In this document: positions 1 through 8,995 of the stretch, piece after piece | Position numbering within the stretch: position 1 is the stretch's first letter | How the letters are laid out: the number at the start of each line of letters is the position of its first letter | Source of the DNA: Paucilactobacillus suebicus DSM 5007 = KCTC 3549 | GTDB taxonomy: Bacteria > Bacillota > Bacilli > Lactobacillales > Lactobacillaceae | NCBI RefSeq assembly: GCF_001434475.1 | Contig: NZ_AZGF01000020.1 | Location: forward strand, 1 to 42,521 | DNA length: 42,521 bases | Direction of reading: 5' to 3' | Program-made: the position numbers and the translations under genes | The notes under the pieces: model-generated | The model's input: the letters and a program-made list of their open reading frames with translations, nothing else | What the model was told of the DNA's origin: nothing | The model's database searches: none

Positions 1-24
1 CTCAACTAGGTCTTCAAGACGAAA

Positions 25-64
25 TAAAAAAGCTTGTCATCGATATAAGATGACAAGCTTTTTT
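25..64 (-). terminator. Intrinsic terminator after rpmE2
   Basis: An 11-bp perfect inverted repeat (AAGCTTGTCAT / ATGACAAGCTT) is followed on the minus strand by a T run. It lies about 15 bp past the rpmE2 stop. A T run on the other side means it could work in both directions. Confidence 0.85.
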
Positions 65-79
65 GACAATTAGAATGAT

Positions 80-325
80 TTACTTCAAACCATACTTCTT
101 GTTGAAACGATCGACAGCACCATCGGCCTGAGTAAACTTTTGCTTACCAGTATAGAATGGGTGTGAATCTGAAGTAACTTCGACACGGATCAATGGGTAT
201 TCGTTACCGTCTTCCCATTTAACAGTTTCTTTTGAAGTGGCTGTTGATCCAGAGATGAACTTGAAGCCAGTTGATGAATCTTCAAATACAACTGTGTGAT
301 AATCTGGATGGATTCCTTGTTTCAT
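80..325 (-). CDS. rpmE2: 50S ribosomal protein L31, type B
   Basis: The protein has 81 residues and begins [10 protein letters not shown], the usual start of L31. It lacks the CxxC zinc motifs of type A L31, so it is the zinc-independent B form, a component of the large ribosomal subunit. An in-frame ATG lies 7 codons upstream, but GGAG sits between the two ATGs, 9 nt before the downstream one, which decides the start. It follows murA by about 95 bp and ends at a strong terminator, closing the rpoE-pyrG-murA-rpmE2 block common in lactobacilli. In Bacillus the zinc-free paralogue is induced when zinc is scarce; no zinc-repressor site is evident here. Confidence 0.95.
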   Translation of the reverse strand: MKQGIHPDYHTVVFEDSSTGFKFISGSTATSKETVKWEDGNEYPLIRVEVTSDSHPFYTGKQKFTQADGAVDRFNKKYGLK

Positions 326-419
326 GTTTATACGCTCCTTTGCCATGAGTCATTTGCTGAGACATAGTTATTTATCATTAACCCTAACAGATTAACATAA
401 TCTATTTAAAACTGCAAGG

Positions 420-1700
420 CTATTCAATCACTTCGACACCAGACTCATCCTGGATACGAACATCAGCATTTAATCGATTTAATTTCCAAACAATGCGGTC
501 ATATCCACGCAAAATATTGTCTGCTTTAGTAATGATTGTTTGTCCATCTGCCATTAATCCAGCGATCATCAAAGAAGCCCCAGCTCGGATTTCTCCAGCA
601 GACACCTGTGCTCCATGCATGTGATGAGTACGTTCAACCATGATTAAACCGCCTTCAGCAGTGACATTCATTCCCATTTTCTGAAGTTCAATAATATGTT
701 TAGTTCTTTGCGGATAAATTGTATCAACAATCACACTAACCCCATTTGCCCGCGTTAAAAGCGGAGTTATCGGCTGTTGTAAATCAGTCGCGAACCCTGG
801 GAATGGCAATGTCTTAATGTTAATGGATTTTAAATCATCACTTTGTGGTACATAAATACTATCCTCACCAATTTGAAGATTGACGCCCATTTCAATTAAC
901 TTACTAGTAAATGCTTCCAAATGCTCAGGAATAATGTTGTGCAAAGTAATACCATCTCCCATTGCTGCAGCCAATGAGAGGTACGTTCCAGCTTCAATGC
1001 GGTCTGGAATAATAGTGTGTGTGTTTGTTGAACTGAGAGTGTCGACTCCCTCAATTCTAATTACATCCGTTCCAACGCCACGAATTTTAGCGCCCATGTT
1101 GTTTAAAAATGTTGCTAAATCAATGATTTCAGGCTCCTTAGCAGCATTTTCAATGATTGTAGTTCCGCTCGCCTTTACCGCTGCTAAAATACTATTGATC
1201 GTGGCCCCTACAGAAACCATATCTAAAAATATTCTCGTACCATGTAATCCATTTGGTGCTTCAATATGGATCGTACCGTTATTTTCTTCAACTGTTGCGC
1301 CTAATGCTTTAAATGCTTTAATATGCTGGTCAATCGGCCGGGGGCCAATGTTATCACCACCGGGAAATGTTAATGTTGCACGATGAAACCGTCCTAATAG
1401 AGAGCCCATGAAATAATATGATGCTCTGAGACTTTTAATTGCTTTACTGGGTAATTCACTTTCAACGATCTGTGTCGGATCAATGTTTAAAACGCCATGT
1501 TTGAAGCTTGAATCTACGTTCATCGACTTCAAAATGATCATTAAATTATGAACATCCAAAATATCCGGCACTGTATCAAACTGAACAGGGGTATCGGCTA
1601 AAATTGCAGCCGGGATAAGTGCGACCGTACTATTTTTTGCACCGCCAATCGTAACTTCACCTGATAGCCGGTTTCCTCCTTGAATGATCATGTTTTTCAT
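420..1700 (-). CDS. murA: UDP-N-acetylglucosamine 1-carboxyvinyltransferase (MurA), Asp variant
   Basis: MurA transfers enolpyruvate from PEP to UDP-GlcNAc in the cytoplasm, the first committed step of peptidoglycan synthesis. At 426 residues it has normal full length. The substrate-binding pair Lys22-Asn23 is present (GGAKNST). The catalytic-loop motif reads PGGDNIGPRPID, so residue 116 (codon 1353-1355, GAT) is Asp where most bacteria have Cys. A Cys-to-Asp exchange here is known from mycobacterial MurA and prevents alkylation by fosfomycin, so intrinsic fosfomycin insensitivity of this enzyme is inferred. The start is set by a GTGAGGA ribosome site about 9 nt upstream. Many Firmicutes carry two MurA paralogues; this copy sits in the pyrG-rpmE2 block. 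Confidence 0.96.
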   Translation of the reverse strand: MKNMIIQGGNRLSGEVTIGGAKNSTVALIPAAILADTPVQFDTVPDILDVHNLMIILKSMNVDSSFKHGVLNIDPTQIVESELPSKAIKSLRASYYFMGSLLGRFHRATLTFPGGDNIGPRPIDQHIKAFKALGATVEENNGTIHIEAPNGLHGTRIFLDMVSVGATINSILAAVKASGTTIIENAAKEPEIIDLATFLNNMGAKIRGVGTDVIRIEGVDTLSSTNTHTIIPDRIEAGTYLSLAAAMGDGITLHNIIPEHLEAFTSKLIEMGVNLQIGEDSIYVPQSDDLKSINIKTLPFPGFATDLQQPITPLLTRANGVSVIVDTIYPQRTKHIIELQKMGMNVTAEGGLIMVERTHHMHGAQVSAGEIRAGASLMIAGLMADGQTIITKADNILRGYDRIVWKLNRLNADVRIQDESGVEVIE

Positions 1701-1758
1701 TTTTTAAATTCCTCACTGTTAAAAAAACTATTGCATTGTTTAAAAACAATCAACTGTA

Positions 1759-1787
1759 ATAATATAGAAACCATAGTCAAATTACAA
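1759..1787 (-). promoter_or_regulatory. Predicted sigma-A promoter of murA
   Basis: On the minus strand, TTGTAA (1782-1787) and TATTAT (1759-1764) are separated by exactly 17 bp, about 60 bp before the murA start. Confidence 0.6.
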
Positions 1788-2051
1788 CCATTTAAATGGA
1801 TTCAATATCAATATTATCAGAAATTTTACGCATATATATAAAAACTCCAAAATTTACCAAATTTCTTAGTGATATCTAATTTTTTAAACGTATTTTAACC
1901 GGTAAGATTTAATTGTAAACCGAAAACATGCACATCATTTTCCTAGTCAATAATTTTTTAGTTGTTTGAAACTAATATATTAGATTTTTATCAAGACAAT
2001 CAAAAAAAATATCATAATAGAGCTCCAAATCATCATCTATATTGCTGAAAC
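1788..2051. other. AT-rich intergenic DNA between murA and the pyrG 3' element
   Basis: About 260 bp of very AT-rich sequence with no convincing ORF on either strand. I see no terminator-like hairpin or repeat here; the only structured element of the pyrG-murA gap is the hairpin at 2052-2163. Confidence 0.5.
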
Positions 2052-2163
2052 GCGAAAACAAGCACAGACGCTCATTTCATAAGAGAGCCCCAAACTGATT
2101 GCCAAAAACGCAATCAATTTGGGGCTCTCTTATGAAACAGCATCTAAACGTGCTTGTTTTCGC
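2052..2163 (-). repeat. Long intergenic hairpin after pyrG (variable-arm repeat family, copy 1)
   Basis: This is a 112-nt imperfect palindrome. The outer arms are 14 nt and perfect (GCGAAAACAAGCAC at 2052-2065 against 2150-2163). A short asymmetric core follows (AGACGCTCA left, CAGCATCTAAAC right). The inner stem is 20 bp (2075-2094 with 2118-2137) plus 7 more bp around a 7-nt loop (2103-2109). It begins 8 nt past the pyrG stop. No T run follows, so it is not a classical terminator, though it could stop transcription or protect the mRNA end. The copy after ispE has the same geometry and core but unrelated arm sequence. Confidence 0.8.
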
Positions 2164-2171
2164 TCTTATTT

Positions 2172-3809
<1,638 letters not shown>

Positions 3810-3821
3810 TTACAACAAAAA

Positions 3822-3896
3822 AAGTAAGCCCCCTATTAGTTTGTAATAGGGAGCTTATTATTAAACGAACAATTCCCAATTGGTAATTGGGAGCCC
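3822..3896 (-). promoter_or_regulatory. pyrG leader with CTP-responsive attenuator (predicted)
   Basis: Reading the minus strand, the predicted transcript starts GGGCTCCC (from 3896). It later forms a terminator whose 5' arm contains AAGCTCCCTATTA (3844-3856) and whose 3' arm TAATAGGGGGCTT (3826-3838) runs into seven or eight T residues. In Bacillus subtilis the pyrG transcript also starts GGGCUC: when CTP is low, extra G residues are added at the 5' end and pair with the pyrimidine-rich terminator arm, giving readthrough. All needed parts are visible here. A second small hairpin (CCAATT / AATTGG, about 3874-3890) lies between. Confidence 0.75.
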
Positions 3897-3903
3897 ATAT
3901 AAG

Positions 3904-3932
3904 ATAATACAAGGCAACGCCTGATTCGTCAA
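3904..3932 (-). promoter_or_regulatory. Predicted pyrG promoter
   Basis: TTGACG (3927-3932) and TATTAT (3904-3909) are 17 bp apart on the minus strand. The GGG start lies 8 nt past the -10 box. The -35 box is about 15 bp from the rpoE stop. Confidence 0.75.
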
Positions 3933-3946
3933 GAATTAAAACTCAA

Positions 3947-4534
3947 TTATTCTTCGTCGTCATCTTCATCGTCGTCATCACCGAAGTCTTCATCATCATC
4001 CAACTCAGCTAGTTGACCTTCAATTCCGTCATCAGGCACGTCTTCGTCTTCATCAACATTTTCTGAATCATAATCATCATCGTCATCATCATCTTTTGAT
4101 GACTCAAAATCATCGTCATCATCATCACTATCCAGATCATCATCTTCAGGATCATCATCATCGTAGTCAATAACGTCATCATCATCCCCAGCATCAACTA
4201 AGAATGCATTAACCTTCTTACGCTTCTTGCGCTTTGGCTGATCATCATCGTCATCATGAATTGTAGCTTCATCGATAGATTCAAATGGATACCAGGCACG
4301 AAGGCCCCATGTATTGTCACCAAGGGAAATAAAGCTGCCATCGACATTCAAATCTGTGTAGAATTGAGACAGACGTTCTCTGATTTCCTCGTCACTTTTA
4401 CCCAAATATTGTTGAACCTCGTTTGCTAGGTCAACAAACGCCATTGCATCCCCATGTTGGGCTAAAATAGCGTGTGCGACTTCGATCATTGAAAGTTCTG
4501 ATTTGTCTTGGCCGTCAAAAACTTTTAAATCCAA
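3947..4534 (-). CDS. rpoE: DNA-directed RNA polymerase delta subunit
   Basis: The delta subunit is found only in low-GC Gram-positives. It binds RNA polymerase, raises promoter selectivity and speeds recycling. The N-terminal folded domain (roughly the first 90 residues, with [14 protein letters not shown] and the WGLRAWYPF stretch) is followed by a basic patch (KRKKRKK) and a long, almost uninterrupted Asp/Glu tail that mimics nucleic acid. The start is uncertain. An ATG at 4546 touches its ribosome site (AAGGG) with no spacing, whereas the TTG at 4534 has about 11 nt and yields [14 protein letters not shown], close to relatives; I chose the TTG. It lies 33-45 bp after the YwiB-like gene and is probably co-transcribed with it. 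Confidence 0.93.
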   Translation of the reverse strand: MDLKVFDGQDKSELSMIEVAHAILAQHGDAMAFVDLANEVQQYLGKSDEEIRERLSQFYTDLNVDGSFISLGDNTWGLRAWYPFESIDEATIHDDDDDQPKRKKRKKVNAFLVDAGDDDDVIDYDDDDPEDDDLDSDDDDDDFESSKDDDDDDDYDSENVDEDEDVPDDGIEGQLAELDDDEDFGDDDDEDDDEE

Positions 4535-4579
4535 ATTGGTGCACATCCCTTCAAAAAGTCTAAACTACATAATACAACA

Positions 4580-5008
4580 TTAACCATTAAATTGCAACCT
4601 AATTTGATACTTGCCGATCAACTGATCTTGACCATGCAACTCATAATCCACAACTATCTTACCGTTTCCTGTAATCAAGTCCAGATCCGACAACAATCGA
4701 TTAGTTTTAACCATCAGTTTCATCATACCGTACGCAGTGCGATAATGAGTTTCCTGTTCATTATCAGGGTTAAATATTATTCTCAGCCGATTTTCACCGT
4801 CACGGCTTAGTACAACGGTATGGTCTTCAGCGAACTTAAACGTCACCGGCACATTGCCCTGTCCTCCAGTTTCAGAATAGCGTAAATAATAAGAATTATT
4901 CATGCTCACCAATTGACCCTGCTCATCAAATTTAAAACTTTGTTTTTGTCCATCTTGTTCAATTGTCGTTTCTAATTGGACCCGAACCGGCATTGCTGTC
5001 TCGATCAC
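4580..5008 (-). CDS. DUF1934 / YwiB-like calycin-fold protein
   Basis: A protein of about 142 residues, predicted all-beta and cytoplasmic, matching the DUF1934 (YwiB) family by its DGENRLRI and YRTAYGMMK-type segments and by its place directly before rpoE. No catalytic residues are apparent and the function is unknown. Two GTG starts compete (5014 and 5008). The ribosome site AAGGAAG abuts the first, so the second, about 8 nt away, is more likely. It is transcribed away from lipL, with which it shares a 120-bp divergent region. Confidence 0.85.
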   Translation of the reverse strand: MIETAMPVRVQLETTIEQDGQKQSFKFDEQGQLVSMNNSYYLRYSETGGQGNVPVTFKFAEDHTVVLSRDGENRLRIIFNPDNEQETHYRTAYGMMKLMVKTNRLLSDLDLITGNGKIVVDYELHGQDQLIGKYQIRLQFNG

Positions 5009-5068
5009 TGTCACCTTCCTTGTTCATATCGATCATCATTATACTCGAAATTGACCGATCTGGCACGC

Positions 5069-5097
5069 TTTATGGATGTAAATGATTCATGTATAAT
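5069..5097 (+). promoter_or_regulatory. Predicted promoter of the lipL operon
   Basis: A perfect -10 box TATAAT (5092-5097) has a weak -35 box TTTATG (5069-5074) 17 bp upstream, 32 bp before the lipL ATG. Confidence 0.5.
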
Positions 5098-5128
5098 AGC
5101 ATGTAAACTGACTAAAGAAGAGATAAAA

Positions 5129-5950
5129 ATGACAAGTCAAAAATACTTCGATATAGTTGATCAGCATTTCAAGCCAACTGACAACCTACAATCGTTTGCT
5201 TACACTAATACAATACTTAATCTTTTACCGACAATTAGCAGACCTGTCCTTCACTTTTGGACATTGGAAAATACAGTGATTCTCGGTTTAAAGGATCAGC
5301 GTTTACCACATCTAGATAGCGCACTGCAACTAATTCATAGTAAAAATTATCACTATTTTGTCCGTAACTCTGGTGGCCTGGCTGTGATTAGTGACGCAGG
5401 GGTGCTAAATGTTTCGCTATTTTTGCCCAACGGCTCAGATGAACTTAGTGTAGATCAAGGCTACCAGCAGATGACTGACTTAATTCAGTCATCTTTCCCT
5501 ACACTTAATATCGAGGCCCGTGAAATACCTCATTCGTACTGTCCAGGTAAATTTGACTTAGCTGTGAACGGTGTGAAAATCGGCGGTATGTCGCAACGTA
5601 GGAATCAGACTGGTGTTGTTATCATGCTTTACATTAGTGTAAACGGACCGCAGATCTCGCGAAGCAGCTTGATTAGAGATTTTTACCTAAAGGGCCTGTC
5701 AAATGAAAAAAACACTTGGAACTTTCCTGATGTCTGGCCATCATCAATGACCACAATCAGTGAATTATCAAACGATTTAATCACAGTTGAAACAGTCAAA
5801 AAAATAATTAGCAAGCAGTTGTCTTCAATGTCAGGACGACGGATGATTACATTTAATTTCAATAAAACCAACAATAGCTTTAAAGACGCATTGAATGATC
5901 AAATTCATAAAATGCAGATTCGCCAACAGAAATTAACAACATTTAACTAA
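5129..5950 (+). CDS. lipL: LipL-type octanoyl/lipoyl amidotransferase
   Basis: A 273-residue member of the BPL/LplA/LipB fold. The motif HSYCPGKFDLAVNG followed by KIGGMSQRR matches LipL of B. subtilis (formerly YwfL), which moves octanoyl or lipoyl groups from GcvH to E2 subunits through an acyl-thioester on a Cys, here Cys138. The RNSGG segment near residue 80 is the usual family loop. The ATG at 5129 is chosen because it matches the family N-terminus and has an AGAAGAGA ribosome site; the frame stays open upstream but without such support. It is followed 14 bp later by the HD-domain gene. Lipoate-protein ligase is the alternative reading, but the Cys motif argues for transfer rather than ATP-dependent ligation. 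Confidence 0.8.
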   Translation: MTSQKYFDIVDQHFKPTDNLQSFAYTNTILNLLPTISRPVLHFWTLENTVILGLKDQRLPHLDSALQLIHSKNYHYFVRNSGGLAVISDAGVLNVSLFLPNGSDELSVDQGYQQMTDLIQSSFPTLNIEAREIPHSYCPGKFDLAVNGVKIGGMSQRRNQTGVVIMLYISVNGPQISRSSLIRDFYLKGLSNEKNTWNFPDVWPSSMTTISELSNDLITVETVKKIISKQLSSMSGRRMITFNFNKTNNSFKDALNDQIHKMQIRQQKLTTFN

Positions 5951-5964
5951 GAGAGGTCTTACCC

Positions 5965-7317
5965 ATGAACATGGATGATGAACACTTACCAAAAGAAAAA
6001 GTCCTGCGGGATCCAATTTACAACTATATCTATGTCGATAACCGCATTATTCTTGACCTAATTGATACTCCAGAGTTTCAACGACTTAGAAGAATCAAGC
6101 AGCTTGGGACAACTTCGCTAATTTTTCACGGAGCAGAGCATAGTCGCTTCGGTCATAGTTTAGGTGTTTATGAAATTACCCGCCGTATCTGTAACCTATT
6201 CCAACGAAACTATCCTTCCAAAAATCCTGGCGATGGACTATGGGACGACCATGAACGATTAGTTGCACTATGTGCGGCATTACTTCATGACGTCGGTCAC
6301 GGGCCCTTTTCACACACATTTGAACATATTTTCCATACTAACCATGAACAGATCACCACTCAAATTATTACTTCTCCTGAAACTAATATCAATAAAATAC
6401 TTAGACGAGTCTCGCCAGATTTTCCTAAGCAGGTTGCAAACGTCATTACCCACACATATTCTAATCCTCAGGTAGTTCAGATGATTTCCAGTCAAATTGA
6501 TGCCGATCGAATGGATTATTTACAACGAGATGCTTACTATACCGGTACTAACTATGGCAAATTTGATCTAGAACGAATTTTACGCGTAATGAGGCCATAC
6601 GAAGGTGGTATTACGTTTGAAATATCGGGAATGCATGCCGTTGAGGACTATATTTTAAGTAGATTTCAGATGTACATGCAGATATACTTTCACCCCGTGT
6701 CTCGTGCCATGGAAGCAATTCTAGAGCACCTGCTTGAACGCGCAGATAAACTATACAAGGGTAACGTCACTGACATTGATTTTGCTCCACAAATGTTGAC
6801 GCCATTCTTTAACGGCAGCTTCACATTACAAGATTACCTGACCCTGGACGACGGTGTATTAACTACTTATTTTGCAAGTTGGCGCAAATTTCCTGATAAT
6901 ATTTTGTCTGACCTGGCCTCACGGTTTTTAGACCGCAAGCCACTCAAATCCGTGATCTATTCTGCCGAAACGGAGCCTCTATTGCCTAAATTGCGTGATT
7001 TAATTCAGACCGCTGGTTTCAACAGTTCATACTACACGGCAGTAAATGATAGCTACAAATTGACGTATGACACCTACAATCCACAAGTAGCAAAGCCTCA
7101 AACACAAATTGAATTAATTCAGCCCAATGGTGAGCTGGTTGAATTATCACAAATCAGTACGTTGGTAGCAGCTATTTCCGGCAAAGTATCGGGAGACCAA
7201 CGATTCTTTTTCCCAAAAGAAATGTTGGAGCAACACCAAAATATTGAAATTTTTGACCCAATTTATGAAGATTTTCAAGCACACATCCATAATAATCAAA
7301 TTATTAACCCAAACTAA
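5965..7317 (+). CDS. HD-domain phosphohydrolase (YwfO / dNTPase-like)
   Basis: The 450-residue protein has a clear HD metal site: His64 (RFGHS), His108-Asp109 (LLHDVGHG) and Asp179 (SSQIDADRMDYL). The layout matches the YwfO branch of HD phosphohydrolases, related to SAMHD1 and dGTP triphosphohydrolases. Substrates are most likely nucleoside triphosphates, but this is inferred from family alone. The ribosome site AGAGAGG precedes ATG-AAC-ATG; either ATG could serve. It lies 14 bp after lipL and 12 bp before a Cof-type phosphatase, so the three probably form one operon. Confidence 0.87.
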   Translation: MNMDDEHLPKEKVLRDPIYNYIYVDNRIILDLIDTPEFQRLRRIKQLGTTSLIFHGAEHSRFGHSLGVYEITRRICNLFQRNYPSKNPGDGLWDDHERLVALCAALLHDVGHGPFSHTFEHIFHTNHEQITTQIITSPETNINKILRRVSPDFPKQVANVITHTYSNPQVVQMISSQIDADRMDYLQRDAYYTGTNYGKFDLERILRVMRPYEGGITFEISGMHAVEDYILSRFQMYMQIYFHPVSRAMEAILEHLLERADKLYKGNVTDIDFAPQMLTPFFNGSFTLQDYLTLDDGVLTTYFASWRKFPDNILSDLASRFLDRKPLKSVIYSAETEPLLPKLRDLIQTAGFNSSYYTAVNDSYKLTYDTYNPQVAKPQTQIELIQPNGELVELSQISTLVAAISGKVSGDQRFFFPKEMLEQHQNIEIFDPIYEDFQAHIHNNQIINPN

Positions 7318-7329
7318 AGGAGCATTTTA

Positions 7330-8142
7330 ATGAGTATCAAACTAATCGCCATCGATATTGATGGCACCCTTCTAAACCCACAAAGTAAACTAAATCAGGC
7401 CACCATTGATGCGGTAAAAAAAGTTCGTAGCAATGGAATTCAAATTGTCCTGTGTACTGGCCGCCCCTTAACAGGCGCCAAGCCATACTTGCAAAAATTG
7501 GGCCTTGATAATGACAGTAATCAGCATGTAATCACATTCAATGGCTCGTTAGTACAGTCAACTACTGGCAGTATCTTAGTCCGCCACACACTTGAATTTA
7601 ACGATTATATTGATATTGAAGCAGTAACTAGAAAAATTGGTGTTCATTTTCACTGTGAAACTGATCAATATATATATACGGCAAACAAAAATTTAAGCCC
7701 GTATACGATTGGAGAGGCATACCTTGTGAGAATGCCCATTAGATATCGAGAAGTTAGTGAGATGAGTCCTAAATTGTCAATTTCTAAGGGGATGATCATT
7801 GATGATCCTGAATTGATTAGTAGAATTCAAAATGAACATTTATTGCCTGACGACTTTGATGATCGATTTTATATTGTTCAAAGTGAGCCATTTTTCCTTG
7901 AAATTATGAATAAGAGTGCCAGTAAGGGCAACGCGCTGCATGATCTGTGCCAAAAATTGAACATCTCTCGTGATGATGTGATGGCAATCGGAGATCAAGG
8001 AAATGATTTAACCATGATTGATTATGCCGGCACATCGGTCGCAATGGGCAACGCAATTGATGAAGTCAAAGAACATGCTGACCAAGTAACCTTGACCAAT
8101 GCTGAAGACGGGGTCGCAGCTGTACTCAATAAACTAGTGTAA
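7330..8142 (+). CDS. Cof-type HAD superfamily phosphatase
   Basis: The 270-residue protein opens with the HAD nucleophile motif DIDGTLL and ends with GDQGNDLTMIDYAG, the motif IV acidic pair typical of the Cof/YidA subfamily with a C2 cap. These enzymes remove phosphate from small metabolites such as sugar phosphates and flavin nucleotides; the specific substrate cannot be told. The ribosome site AAAGGAG lies 7 nt before the ATG. It is last in the lipL operon and ends at a strong bidirectional terminator. Confidence 0.9.
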   Translation: MSIKLIAIDIDGTLLNPQSKLNQATIDAVKKVRSNGIQIVLCTGRPLTGAKPYLQKLGLDNDSNQHVITFNGSLVQSTTGSILVRHTLEFNDYIDIEAVTRKIGVHFHCETDQYIYTANKNLSPYTIGEAYLVRMPIRYREVSEMSPKLSISKGMIIDDPELISRIQNEHLLPDDFDDRFYIVQSEPFFLEIMNKSASKGNALHDLCQKLNISRDDVMAIGDQGNDLTMIDYAGTSVAMGNAIDEVKEHADQVTLTNAEDGVAAVLNKLV

Positions 8143-8187
8143 AAAAAGAATTAAGCCAGGAAATTTTCCAGACTTAATTCTTTTTTG
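8141..8187. terminator. Bidirectional terminator between Cof phosphatase and lipoprotein
   Basis: A hairpin with arms AAAAAGAATTAAG and CTTAATTCTTTTTT separates two convergent genes. T runs on both sides allow use from both strands. Confidence 0.85.
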
Positions 8188-8904
8188 TTAGTTAGTCTTA
8201 GTAACTGCTCCAGTTGACGAATTATATTGGTAAATACCAACTAAGTTAGCAACGTCGTTAGCCTGGTTGTTTTGACGTACTTCAATTGTGTACGTTGAAC
8301 CACTTTGGCTATCAATAGTAAATCCATAACCTGATTTACCGTACAAACCAATTGCTGAAGCAAATTTAGAAATTACACTATTATTGGTGCTGTCACTCGT
8401 TGTCGAACTAGCAGTCGAGCTTGAAGCATTATTAGCAGCCACTGTCCCAGAAGTGGAACTTGATGCAGCACTGCTGGTTTTGGCACTATCTATTTTACTT
8501 GATAAACTAGCAGCAGCATTGGAAACTTCAGTTGTATCAGACTGTTGAAGTGAATTGGTACTACTCTCAGCACTGCTATAATTGCCATTTTTATAATCAG
8601 ATTCAGATTCAATTAGTTTTTTTACGTCCTTAATTAACCTCTTATCCTGATTAGTAGGCGATTTAATTTTCTGAAGTAACGAAAGTGCCTGTTCATATTC
8701 TCCCGCAGTAATTAATTTTTTAGCTTTTTTTACTATTCTTTGTGCATCGTTTTTAGTGGTTGATTGTTCAGTTTGGGCATTAGACCCGCTAGTGTTACTA
8801 GACTTACTATCCTGTTTTCCATTACCACAACCACTGAGAACAAGCGTGCATGCTATTGCAATTACCGTGAAAATTTTCATTTGATTTCTAACTGTTTTTG
8901 ACAA
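8188..8904 (-). CDS. Putative lipoprotein with helical N-terminal repeats and Ser/Thr-rich linker
   Basis: About 238 residues. A basic N-terminus and hydrophobic stretch end in LVLSGC, a lipobox, so the mature protein should be anchored by its Cys to the outer face of the membrane. Next comes a helical region (VKKAKKLITAGEYEQALSLL) that looks like a degenerate TPR, then a Ser/Ala/Thr linker, and a beta-rich C-terminal domain of about 65 residues containing SGYGFTID and YTIEVRQNN. I do not recognise that domain by name. The start is taken as TTG at 8904 because GAGAGG lies 6-7 nt upstream; GTG at 8913 overlaps that site and ATG at 8880 is another option. Function unknown. Confidence 0.75.
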   Translation of the reverse strand: MSKTVRNQMKIFTVIAIACTLVLSGCGNGKQDSKSSNTSGSNAQTEQSTTKNDAQRIVKKAKKLITAGEYEQALSLLQKIKSPTNQDKRLIKDVKKLIESESDYKNGNYSSAESSTNSLQQSDTTEVSNAAASLSSKIDSAKTSSAASSSTSGTVAANNASSSTASSTTSDSTNNSVISKFASAIGLYGKSGYGFTIDSQSGSTYTIEVRQNNQANDVANLVGIYQYNSSTGAVTKTN

Positions 8905-8942
8905 ATTGTTCACCTCTCACTAGATCTTAACCCACTACAAAA

Positions 8943-8986
8943 CAGTATACTAGATAAACGTTAATATTTGCTTATCTGGTATACTG
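8943..8986 (-). terminator. Hairpin between two lipoprotein genes
   Basis: CAGTATAC-T-AGATAA pairs with TTATCT-G-GTATACTG, followed on the minus strand by TTTTG. It is a plausible terminator for the repeat lipoprotein, 10 bp past its stop. Confidence 0.6.
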
Positions 8987-8995
8987 CGTTCTAAT

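Noticed and set aside
880-1386. Plus-strand ORF of 168 codons inside murA
   Set aside because: It lies wholly antisense to a clear MurA gene, has no ribosome site and no recognisable domain.
2052-2163. Integron attC site or insertion sequence end
   Set aside because: The hairpin lacks attC R and L boxes, an adjacent transposase and visible target duplications.
3947-4200. Long overlapping ORF rich in Met on the minus strand and Asp-run low complexity
   Set aside because: It is a frame shadow of the GAT/GAC repeats that encode the acidic tail of RpoE; it has no ribosome site.
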